From the NCBI GenBank assembly GCA_012845835.1, contig JABAKD010000012.1, forward strand, positions 13,206,195 to 13,270,194: a stretch of DNA of 64,000 nucleotides. Direction: 5' to 3'. The DNA is from Undaria pinnatifida (lineage: Eukaryota; Sar; Phaeophyceae; Laminariales; Alariaceae). Positions 20,266 through 29,800 of the stretch are shown in pieces (position 1 is the first letter of the stretch; every line of letters starts with the position of its first letter). Made by a program: the position numbers and the translations under genes. The notes beneath the pieces are model-generated. The model ran no database searches and was not told where the DNA came from. It worked only from the letters and a program-made list of their open reading frames with translations.

Positions 20266-20667
20266 TGATTTTCGAACTCCTCCTGACGCGACCCGACTCG
20301 ACCCGCCCGTTTTTTCAAACCTCCGCACGCGACCCGTGGGCCGGGTCATGACCCACGAAAATCCTTGAAAAAAAAAAAGGCCAAAATGGAACCCGACTAA
20401 CCATCCCATGGCAAACGAAGATCGCTGCGAAACATTATCGATTGCCCGACGATATTCGGTAGTTCGTTGGGCCAAGGAGCCCGATAAAATCAGAAGTAAT
20501 TCGACCCGAAAAGTGTTCTGCCTCTATCGTAGCACATGTCCGCAGCAAGCAGTCCAACGGCCTACGGGTATACGTGGTGTAATGCATAAAAGCGCAACGG
20601 ACAGGCAACATTCGGTGGGCCCTTATAAATGTGATATTAATGGTATAGTGGTACTACCCGACAGTAC

Positions 20668-20940
20668 AAATAGTACGGTAGAGGTGTGCACCATTGTTTT
20701 TGCTGAGGATCCTAACCTGGTGAGGGCTCTTATGTCTTCTCCCAAAACGCAGATTTGGGGCAATACAAAAAGTGAAACCATACTACGATGGGCAATCCTA
20801 TGGTCTGGGTGCACGACCAAATTGTCCCACACAAATGTGGTTGAAGTTCGGACGAGTCCGGGTGAAGGAGCCCAACCATTCAGAAGTCCGTTTAGCGAAA
20901 AAGTGCTACACCTCTGTCTCGATCATAGCACGCGTCCTTA
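20668..20940 (+). mobile_element. Family A MITE, diverged full copy
   Basis: Starts AGTACGGTAGAGGTGTGCAC, has GGTGAAGGAGCCCAACCATT followed by CAGAAG, and ends CGATCATAGCACGCGTCC. Confidence 0.75.
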
Positions 20941-21104
20941 GTCGAGGGGCCCCGTCCATCGTAAGAGGTTTGGCTAAAAAAGTGCCACATACAGTGGGGT
21001 CCAAGGGTACCCGGTTTTAAGAACCCCTCGGAACAGGCGAGTGCCACCGCTCTCCATACCGCTCTTATATCAGATTGACATCCTATACGTTTCAGTAGCA
21101 TACA

Positions 21105-21225
21105 AGCCATATTGACCGCTCTTAACCCCTCTAGAGCCCCCAAACCCTTCCCCATTCTAATTCCAAGTACTCCGTATATTTTTTCCCAAAGGGTTTACGG
21201 TGGTAAAGGCGCTACGTGGATATTC
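21105..21225 (+). repeat. dispersed repeat F, copy 2
   Basis: CTTAACCCCTCTAGAGCCCC, AATTCCAAGTAC, CCCAAAGGGTTTACGGTGGT and AAAGGCG, in the same order as at 28395-28490. Confidence 0.7.
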
Positions 21226-21370
21226 TCTTAACAGTGTCCCTCTTAAACCGGGTACCCCACTGTACCCCTATCGCACCATGCGTCGGAGTGCGTGCGCTGT
21301 AGTAGTACCGGTACCTGGTAGGGTATTTCGAATGATTCCTGGCATTGTACGAAATGGCATGTACAGCGAA

Positions 21371-21575
21371 GCACGGCAGGGCACGGCAGGGCACGGCAGG
21401 GCACGGCAGGGCACGGCATGGTTCGGCACAACACCGCACGACAGTACCGCGCCGCACGGCAGTACCGCACCGCACGGCAGGGCACGGCACAGCACGGCGC
21501 TGCGCTGCTGTGATAGCGCTGCGGTGCGCTGCTGAGCTGAGCCGAGTTGAGCTGATGAGCCAAGCTCAGCTCAGC
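21371..21575. repeat. 10-bp GCACGGCAGG array decaying into GCTGAGCT repeats
   Basis: Five near-perfect units (21371-21420), followed by diverged CACGGCA-type units, then GCTGCGCTGC and GAGCTGAGC motifs that form short inverted repeats near 21530-21575. Confidence 0.9.
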
Positions 21576-21799
21576 TAGGACCTTGTATGATGATACTTCG
21601 TGAAAGTAAAACTAAAAAATAAAGGTGAAGGAAGAAATCAAAGAAAAGCTGGACCCCGTTCCGCAAGTATTGGAAGGAGGCGGTGGGCATGTACAAACCG
21701 AGCCCGCTCGGGAAATACAACGATTAGCATTTCTAAATAGGATACTTTTATTTGAACGTTTGAATCCTGACATCGTGTATCATATGCAGCTACTGTAGT

Positions 21800-22387
21800 C
21801 TAGTACGCTTCCCACAACCGTGCAGCCCAACAAGGCCCTAGACGAGATAGCGAGCTACGGCATGCCTTGGCCACGTGTACTACAGCAGTAGCACATCGAG
21901 CAGGAGTAAGACGTTGCGCGAAGGATTTACTGTTGGTACGAGTACGTAGGTGTTCATTTGAATATTTGGAATCCGCTTTGCCGTACGAGTACAAGACGAC
22001 CCCCAAACTACATGTGCACTCCCCAATCAGCAGCCCAATGCAGTCCAGGTGGGCAGACACCGCTGTAGCATACCTGGGTTTACGAGGAGATGCCACCCCT
22101 GCGCCGTTAACTCCCACTGTGTGCCAGGTAGCAGCCGGCCGTCGATTGCTGCGAGTCGTCGGTGCCACCTTCGGCGCACGCGGCCTCTTAGCTCCGCTGC
22201 TGTTGTCACCGTCGACTTTTCTGTTGATGCTCGTGTACTTAGCGTTGTGCTCGTACGGAGGTGGGATGGGCGACACGCCCACAATAAGATCGTGGTTCAA
22301 CCCCCCAATTACTCGGCTCGCTTCTCCCAAGGAGGAGGAGGACTCTTCCCGCAGCTCCGACCCCTCGTTCATGATGTTCACATCCAT
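21800..22387 (-). CDS. hypothetical protein
   Basis: A 195-codon frame from ATG in a good context (AAAATGG). It begins MDVNIMNEGSELREESSSSL, continues NHDLIVGVSPIPPPYEHNA, then a basic stretch (SGAKRPRAPKVAPTTRSNRR). A good donor, AACCCAG|GTATGC, lies near 22074, so residues after about 104 may be intron. The opposite strand also has a long frame with a hydrophobic run, so strand is not certain. No family is recognised. Confidence 0.35.
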   Translation of the reverse strand: MDVNIMNEGSELREESSSSLGEASRVIGGLNHDLIVGVSPIPPPYEHNAKYTSINRKVDGDNSSGAKRPRAPKVAPTTRSNRRPAATWHTVGVNGAGVASPRKPRYATAVSAHLDCIGLLIGECTCSLGVVLYSYGKADSKYSNEHLRTRTNSKSFAQRLTPARCATAVVHVAKACRSSLSRLGPCWAARLWEAY

Positions 22388-22399
22388 TTTCGCTCCTCA

Positions 22400-23480
22400 T
22401 CTACAATGTCTGTGACGCTGCAATGTCTGTGGCACTGCGATGTCTGCGATCGGCGATTTTTGCGATCTCTCTAACCAAGGTACCTTTCATCAATAGCCTC
22501 TCTCTCCTTTCCTTCCTACATACGCACGACAATCCCTGTCGGTGGTGTTGGTGTTGGTGTTGGTGTAAGCATTGCCAGTCAAAGGGGTTGCGATTTACGT
22601 TGGCTCCAGTGGCACCACCTCCGTCGAGATCGCATGGATTGCTGTCGTGGTGTAGGGAGTATGGCGGTACCTGTGACAAGGCGTAAGGTGTTTTGTACGA
22701 TATCATAGGTTTGATATCCCGCCGCACTCAAGAAGAAACCGATGGTCGTTCCGAACCATGATAAATTGCGCCGCATGATCAACCCGGATTGCGGACAGAT
22801 TTCAGACATCATCATAGTGGTGTCATACCATTGATGCATAGTCTAGTCTACGCTCGTGAGCGATCTTTCGATCTGCTGGGTATTATTTTGGCAGTACCAG
22901 GTAGGCTTCATATATAGAGACCGCTCTATACATTCTACCCTGCCGTGCTATGAGGATGAGGGCACGGACTCTCGTACTGGTGGAGGCAATGCGATGGGCT
23001 TTCACATCGGATTGCGTTGTACGGAACGTTGCTGCAGCACCAGAACCAGGCAAGCCATCCCGCTGAGAAAAATAATAAACGAAAAATGTCAAGAATCCCA
23101 ACTCCCAACACCAGGTAGTATGTGTGATACCTGGTATCCTACTGGTATCAATATATTGAATCCTACCCTTGTGGACGGATATATAGATACCGTTTAAATA
23201 TCAAAATAATATCAAAACGATTATTAAATTTAAAGTCGTCGTGTAGATATTGAATCCCGTTGTCCGAACGGGTGAACAGCTCGCACGGTAGCGAACAGCG
23301 TCGTTGTACGTACCTCCTCTGATACCGTACTGCTGTAGACTTAATATGGAAGGTACCCATGAGAGGCAGACTGCTCATTGGCTGGACAACTCACGCTGAC
23401 GCGCAGGGCTGTGGGAACCAGAGGCTAGGAGGAGTTCTAATCTGCGCGGATAGATTGCATTCGATAGACTAGTACTTTAG
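22400..23480. other. unassigned stretch with short tandem repeats
   Basis: Holds a ~15-bp CAATGTCTGTGACGCTG-type repeat (22402-22445), a GTGTTG run (22540-22566), and several TACCWGGTA palindromes (22893, 23138). A plus-strand segment near 22950-23110 (TGGGNAMGFHIGLRCTERCC) looks weakly protein-like. Confidence 0.3.
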
Positions 23481-23481
23481 G

Positions 23482-24041
23482 GAAGATGCGCGTGTGGATA
23501 TCATTTGAAGGCGGATCCAAAGGGTAACTCTTTCAAGTTTGTGCTTTTGTACTTATCTAATGATGTTCATCTGACGTCTACTGTACGAGAAGAGTCCGTG
23601 TATGACGTGCGTACGTGCTGTAAGATGGACTGTACATTCCACAAGCATATAGCTGATGGGGCGTCGCTACGCATGAGTAGTACACTCTGATTATCTTACT
23701 TGAGAAAAATATCATCTTACTCCAGAGATGCGGAAAAATACAACATGAATGAGGCTGTTCTCGGTTTGTTTCTTCACGCCGGTGTATTGTACAATTGTGC
23801 GTTCAAGCTGAAGCTAGCCTACCATCTCATAAGCATCGGGGAATCTTGTAGGGAACACTTCAGGAGACTTTACGTGTACTGTAGGACGGGCTGTTGGCCA
23901 GTACGACAACACGTAGAGTACATCTGCTCGTACCACGGGCAATGCGCCGTGATGAGCAGGTGTCGGTCAGCCTCGCCCCGATCACTTTTTATTTCCTCTT
24001 CTTTTGTCCTTATCTTTTCCGTTTCCACCTTTTGGGCCTGA
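23482..24041 (+). pseudogene. cysteine-rich frame interrupted by one stop
   Basis: From an acceptor-like TAGTACTTTAG at 23481 a single frame encodes YDVRTCCKMDCTFHKHIADG, then an in-frame TGA at 23688. The same frame continues with LFLHAGVLYNCAFKLKLAYH, YVYCRTGCWPVRQHVEYICS and YHGQCAVMSRC. Regular Cys pairs suggest a secreted or metal-binding domain, but no family is recognised. The stop could mark a pseudogene, an unrecognised intron or a chance run. Confidence 0.3.
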
Positions 24042-24330
24042 CGCGCCACTTCCCTAACTACCATTTTCTCCACACAAATGGTTTTTTGACAGACACTCGG
24101 TGATACCTCTGCAGCTCTTGTGACACAGAGACAATAGCCTCGACACGCATCACTGTATATATAGACTGCGCAGTCTATGCTCGAGGATAGAGCAGTTCTA
24201 CTGCTGCAGTTTATACGAAGAATAGTACTAGGGACGATGTTGCTGCACTGCTGCGTGTGCTGTTAGGAGCTCGAACAACAACAGAGAGAGGGTTGGGCTT
24301 TGACACACCATCACTGATGCCCTTACCGAC

Positions 24331-25161
24331 ATGTCTGTACACGTATACGTGTTGCCGTTCCGGCGCCTCCCTCTGTCCGCAACGATACCAGCGGCAGAAA
24401 ACACCCACCCTCCTTCTGACCGAGGGAAAGAAGCAGTACTGCAGCTTACTCCCACCGATCAATTTCCCCAAGAAAGCTACACATTTCGGTCAGCCATCCC
24501 TCCTTCAAGAAATCATGAAGCGGCGCTGCAAGAACCTGCTTCCGTGGATAAGACTTCGCAAGAAAGATTTAGGCTTCAGAAGGCCACCCCTCCTCCAAGA
24601 CATCAAGAAGCCGCGCGGCAACAACTTGCTTCCTTCGAAAATATGTTCCAGGAAAGCTATAGGCTTCAATCAGGTGCCGGCGTCGGCGACCTAGAATCTG
24701 CCGTGGAAGGGTTTGATCTTCTCACGCGAACGCGTAGGGGACCTGCTTGGCCAGGGCACGACCACGATTGCGCATATGCCGCTGCAGAGAAGTATAGTGA
24801 CCCATTTTGCCGGAATGGTGGTGATCGTCGGGCAGAGAGCGAAGCTGGCGGGACGGGGGGGGACGAAGGTGTGATAATCTCGGAGGCTGTATTTAAAGAT
24901 GCTGGTGGGGACCGGCGGGACGGCGGCGGGCTTTTTTTGGAGGCGTTTTCAGAACGTGCTGATGGAAGGGGGGATGATGGGGGCGGGGTGAGTGGCGTAG
25001 AGGCGTTTTTGGAAGCGAAGAAGGGCGACGTGCGAGAGTTCTTCATCCGCTCTCAAGACAACTTTGCCCTCGCGACCGAAGGAGTGAGTGGCATGCAGTG
25101 CATTTTTCTTTCTTGCGCCCTCAGAACCAGTATTGAGGTACACCATTGTTGTTATTTCTGA
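24331..25161 (+). CDS. hypothetical protein with 30-residue repeats
   Basis: A 276-codon frame from ATG. Residues about 45-115 hold two and a half tandem units of about 30 residues built on QESYRLQ, PPRHQEAARQQ and ASF. Beyond residue 120 the sequence is Gly/Asp-rich with FLEAFSERADGRGDDGGG and a final VREFFIRSQDNFALATEG. The last ~12 residues derive from a sequence resembling the family A 5' end (ATTGAGGTACACCATTGTTG), so the true stop may be elsewhere. No known domain. Convergent with the minus gene ending at 25378. Confidence 0.4.
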   Translation: MSVHVYVLPFRRLPLSATIPAAENTHPPSDRGKEAVLQLTPTDQFPQESYTFRSAIPPSRNHEAALQEPASVDKTSQERFRLQKATPPPRHQEAARQQLASFENMFQESYRLQSGAGVGDLESAVEGFDLLTRTRRGPAWPGHDHDCAYAAAEKYSDPFCRNGGDRRAESEAGGTGGDEGVIISEAVFKDAGGDRRDGGGLFLEAFSERADGRGDDGGGVSGVEAFLEAKKGDVREFFIRSQDNFALATEGVSGMQCIFLSCALRTSIEVHHCCYF

Positions 25162-25377
25162 CACTCAGTAAGATATCGGGGTAGAGGTCCCTCTACGGTG
25201 CCGGTTGAGTAGTGCCGGTTGCCCGCTATAGTGGCTGTGAAACGCCTGTGCAATCGCTTGATATGCATTTATGGGAACAAAAAGTAGTGGGAGTATGCGG
25301 AGTATGGTACCGGTTTCTGCTACAAGTATGGTGTCGGTATTTCCCGGCTGGCACATACCGGCGTTAGAGAGCGATCA

Positions 25378-25642
25378 CTACTGCACACCACCCTTCCTTG
25401 GACACCCAGCAGTATTATTCGAAGTGTGCAGTCTTTCTCGCGCCTCCAGCATGGGCGGCAAGAACACTGAGGCACATCCTTCTTGGTTGAGAACGTTGTG
25501 TAACCCTTCTCCCCTTGCCCTCGTTGTGGCGTTATGTATTATAGCAAGGAGCAAAGCTTCGGCAGGGGGTATAGCCTCATCTTCACCACCAATCTTCAGG
25601 TCAATCGCGTGTGGCTCAGCACCTATCTCCCCGAAAAACGGA
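25378..25642 (-). CDS. exon 2 of the 26314-25378 gene
   Basis: 265 nt, entered in phase 2 after a T-rich tract ending TTTAG. Protein-like throughout, ends TAG. Confidence 0.5.
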
Positions 25643-26314
25643 CTAAACGATATCTCGTTGGAGCAGCAAAAAAAAAAAACAATTCAATTGGACGAAGATT
25701 GGCTGCGGTATTGTAGTATCAAACCTCAATTGTCAGTACCAAGTTTGAGCTACTTGCACACGAGTGATTCCGTACCACCCCACGGACCGAAACACTTCGA
25801 GCGTTTCTTCCACCGCAGCTTACCTTACCGTTCCTTTGTGGGTTCGTATCGCCAAAAGAAAGTAAAACAGCACGGAGGCTTAAGACCGCAAAGGAACAGG
25901 GGGGGTCACTCGCGCGCGTGACCCCAAGCCATGGCGAAAAAGCCCCCCAAAAATCAACCCTTTACCGTACTATTGCTAATCGCGCGGTGCATACGGCAAA
26001 GTCGAAAAACGCAAGGACGCATAGCTAGATGAAGCAGACACGCCCGCGGGTGGCTCTAGGTCGTTGACACAAAAGAAGCCCCCAGATGTTACCCACCTAC
26101 GCTGAAGCCTTGATCCATGTGTCCTCTCATCATGGTTGGCAAGCAGTATCGCATGGCGGGATGAGGAGGCACTCGCCCCTTCGGCCAGAAGGCCACCGGC
26201 GACCAGCAAGAAGCGATTACAGGAGATATTGCGTTCAAGCAACCATCGCGTGCGTGACCCCAGTGGAGAGTCATCGCCACCCCTGCGCAGCAGCAGTCGG
26301 CCCTTAAGGATCAT
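25378..26314 (-). CDS. two-exon gene of unknown function
   Basis: Model: exon 1 26314-26097 and exon 2 25642-25378, 483 nt, 160 aa. Exon 1 starts at ATG (MILKGRLLLRR) and includes RTRWLLERNISCNRFLLVAG and SSSRHAILLANHDERTHGSR. The donor is CGTAG|GTGGGT. Exon 2 follows a T12 tract and CGTTTAG and encodes PHAIDLKIGGEDEAIPPAEA, LLLAIIHNATTRARGEGLHN and VFLPPMLEARERLHTS before TAG. Phase is kept across the junction. The intron holds a family B MITE. Exon 2 is the more convincing half. It diverges from the oxygenase-like gene with about 0.5 kb between the start codons. No domain recognised. Confidence 0.45.
25697..25975 (-). mobile_element. Family B MITE
   Basis: Carries GTCACTCGCGCGCGTGACCC at 25903-25925 and a second decayed palindrome (CACACGAGTGATTC) near 25758. 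It ends CCTTTACCGTAC. It lies in the intron of the minus-strand gene. Confidence 0.8.
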
Positions 26315-26808
26315 ATTGCCTTATACCTTCATACACGTCATACACGTCATACACGCCCAGCCACAGTGTTAGGGTACACATATTCCTTGCTACACGCCCA
26401 TCATTATCATCAGGTGTAAAGCTAGAGCTGTAGTCCACAGTGTGTTTTTCCCCCCTGGGTTTGGTGTACTTGAGGCGCGCCATCGACACATATTTGACAT
26501 TTGGACTTGGAACACGACCTGCTTCGGGCTATTCGTCCGTTGCGTACGTCACCTGCGGTCGCCAGCTGCAAGCCAGGAGCAAGCCTGCTTGGACTGATCA
26601 GTCCAAAAAACGTCGGCAAAAGCAAGCCCGCTCGGGCTAGTCGTAGCGGCCACCCCACACGAGTTTATAAGGTATATCCGATGCATGTGCTGACGCGCAT
26701 GCTGTATTTCGACTGAAAGACAGGCTACAGTAGGGGGGGGCAGGTTTTCGCCCTTGTTTTTCATCGATGCAGAACCACTCGGGTGAGCGGCGACCTATCT
26801 ATCTATCT
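26315..26808. promoter_or_regulatory. intergenic region between two divergent genes
   Basis: About 0.5 kb between the putative start codons of the minus gene (26314) and the oxygenase-like gene (26809). It contains a TACACGTCA triplet repeat (26332-26358) and CTAT tetranucleotides just before 26809. No defined core promoter motif is seen. A minus-strand frame here lacks an ATG. Confidence 0.35.
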
Positions 26809-26890
26809 ATGCGCTCGTGTCCGCCGCGATATTACGCACACCAACCAGCCCGGAAACGTTTTTTTCTCCGTTTTTTCGTGAGAATGCTAA
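26809..26890 (+). CDS. oxygenase-like gene, exon 1
   Basis: ATG followed by 27 codons, basic and aromatic-rich (RKRFFLRFFVRML). Donor CTAA|GTAAGC. The 72-nt intron that follows ends CTAATACTAAATGCTTGCAG. Phase 1 exit fits exon 2, but no similarity supports this exon. Confidence 0.5.
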
Positions 26891-29800
26891 GTAAGCCGCT
26901 CGCCCGAGTAGCTTAAATTTTCGTTGGAGGAAAAATGCGGATCTAATACTAAATGCTTGCAGGTAATGCCGTACCCTTGGTTGCACGTTGGTTTCGGGTG
27001 CTCGACAAACGCTGCCACTACTCACTGCCGCAGGATTTTCAAATGCCCGGACTGTGGGGTCCGGACGTGTTCAGCGCCTTGACAAGGGGGAGCAACTTCA
27101 TCACAGCGCTGCACAAGCTAGACCACGACCGAGAACAGGTGCGCACCGAACGGAAGCACACATTTCGGCGAGGGAAAATATTATAGTTCTGGGGTGTCAG
27201 CGAGACGGCAAGAAACAAATAGGGAGCGAAAGGAAAGAGTTCGAGATTAGCGAGAAATACGCACATACATACATGCTCCCCGATAGAGGCGCACGTCACT
27301 TTTGTCCGAGGATCCTGGGTCAGAAAGATTCCTACCAACACCTGCTGCTTCACCCAAAACTGGTTTGATCGCAAATTTATTCGAAGTTGTAATTCCCGAC
27401 TTACAATCTCATGGCCTAGGTATAAAACCAAATACCTGGTATATATACAGGCTGGTTCACGTTAAAAACCCCAAATTTATTCCCTGGCGAATGTCCACGC
27501 CCTTTTTCGATTCAGACCGTGAAATTGTTGCATACGTCTTCAATGTGCCCTCTTGCAAAGACCTCACCCGATGTTTTTGTTTCTTTATTTTTTCGCCTGT
27601 TTTTTCGTCATTGAAGATTTTTCCGAAAAAATTAATGTGGACCACCGTAGCCAAATTTCTTTCGGTGAAAAAAAAAAAAACTCCCGCGGGTCAGGCCTCG
27701 GGATGAGCATGTAGAACACGTGTGCAAACTTTCAGGGTCTATCTCTCAAAAACGGCGTGGACATTTTGACTTTTGTGCGTAAAAATGAGTAAGATACGGT
27801 TATTTCCTTCAAATGACTTGGTTTTAGTGAAGGATCATTTTTTTTTGCTAGATTTTGCTCAAACAAACGGGCAGGTCACATCTCTTAATTTTTGGGCGAA
27901 ATTTTCTACAGACATGCCTTGGAGTACGTCCAACCGGATAGTACAAAATGCGGCGCAATTTGTGTTTCGCCCCCGCTGGGAAAAAGCCTGAATAATATTG
28001 AAAAAATTGAAGGCCTTCTAGTGGTCGATACGAGTTTCGCTCCAAGAGATAGCCCCAGGCCGTTAAAAAAAGAAATGGCCATGTCAGCCTCTTTCACTAG
28101 TAGTCATGAAGTCACTATGATACCAAATATTCACTCACTCTTTGGTTCGACACTGCGAGCGGTATTCGTGGGGGAGAGAACTTTTGTTTTTTTTCCTTGA
28201 ACCAGCCTGGGTATAATATACAGTACATATTGATAAAAGACTAGAGGTGCATGCCAGCCATTGTTTTAATCAGCCCGTGTAAATTATATATTGGTACAAG
28301 ACTAGAGGTGCACGCCAACCATTGTTGTTGTTTTTTAAATGATATTCCTCACTCTTGAGGAGCTGCATTTTTTTTCCTTCGGTTCCTCAATTTGGGAGGT
28401 TGACCCCTTTAGAGCCCCCGAACCCCTCCCTATCCTACGTCCAAGTATTTTTGTCTCCAAAAACGGGTTTCCAGTTGTAAAGGCGTTAAGACGTGTGCTA
28501 CGGTAGAGGTAAACCACTTTTTTTCCTTCAGTTCCTCAATTTGGGAGCTTACAACCCCCCCCCCATGGAAAAAAAAAAATGGAAAAAAAAACAAAACTGC
28601 TACCGAAAGGACAGTCCAATGCTCTCGGTATACGACGAGAATCACGCGAAAAAATGGACTAATAATATATATATATATATTTTTTTTTTCCCCGACGATT
28701 TTGGGTTAAGGGAGCCCCGTCATTTCAGAAAACATTTCAGACGAAAAACCATTGCCTTTTTTGTCAGCCCTAAACCCCAAAATTGTTTTTGAGGAAACAA
28801 ACCGCAAACCGCAAACCGATGGACCGAAATCCTACGGCTACACAGCAGTAGTAGGTGTACGAACAACTAACAATACACTGCAGAATAAAATGGCCCATTA
28901 TTTATTTATTTTCCGACGATTTCGGGTCAAGGAGCCCCACCATTCACAAAAATATTTTGATACGAAAAATGCTACCTCCAATTGTGGCACTCGTCAAGAA
29001 CCCAACCACGATATATATGGGTAGTCCGGTTAGTCTGCTTAGATTAGTCTGCTATTCCCAATGGTGGAGGAGCCTCCCGTCGGCCAGAAAAAATGTTGGC
29101 TAGGTGCTACTACTGTACCGTTATCGCTTATCGTATTATAGCACGGGTGGCAAGGAAGGAAAGGAATGAGATTAACATACTGGGATTGAAAATGGGGAAA
29201 AAAAAAAAGTTGCACCGAAGGAAGTAAAAGTGTTTTCGTGGGTCGTCTCTTGCAAAGTGGCACGCTATGATATACCACTTCCACCTGTCATGACACACGG
29301 CTGGCTGCTGCGGCGGCGAGTCAACGTTGTAGCCCAGCAGGGAGCAGCCGTGCGTGCTGTTACCACCGACCAACCTGAGAGCAGACGACGCGCTTGTTTG
29401 TACAATAGGAGCAGCACTTGAACCTTCTGAGACCCCCGCTTGGCATGCTCTCTGCCTTCCCCAAATATCGCCTTACTAGAGAAAATCTGAAAGTTTAACC
29501 CGATGCAAAACAATCCGACATCCTACACAAACAACAATTATCATCGTGAAACTCAAACGGGATTCCGACGACAGGCATTGGAGAGTAGTCACGCGTTGAT
29601 CAGTACGGCACAGCTTGGTGCATCAATCGTGCCATGCCATCTCAGTGGGCAACATTAGGTCAAAAAGTGCTCCCTCTGTACCCTATTGTAGAGCGCCTCA
29701 CGTTGTGGGTCCTCAACTCCCCAATTTTTGTTGAAATTTAATACTGTATTTTTACGATAGTTTCCCACTCGCGCAAGTGACCCCTCTATTCCTTTGTGGT

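Larger units (their letters stand above)
16985..20541 (+). mobile_element. giant family A element containing two satellite arrays
   Basis: The left end reads CCATGCTACGGTAGGGACGG, then CATGCTCCTAGCCGGAGGAG and CCACCCAAAAAACTG, the family A 5' half. The right end reads CCCATGGCAAACGAAGATCG, CCGACGATATTCGGTAG, GGGCCAAGGAGCCC and CCTCTATCGTAGCACATG, the family A 3' half. About 3.3 kb lies between them where normal copies have under 100 bp: a GGATTTTC/GGTC-containing border, the GGAAGCTTTC satellite, the (GACCC)n array, and an inverted version of the border. Confidence 0.75.

Noticed and set aside
18682-20475. Open frames of 528 and 561 codons on opposite strands
   Set aside because: They are pure translations of the (GACCC)n pentamer, whose length is not a multiple of three and which has no stop in any frame.
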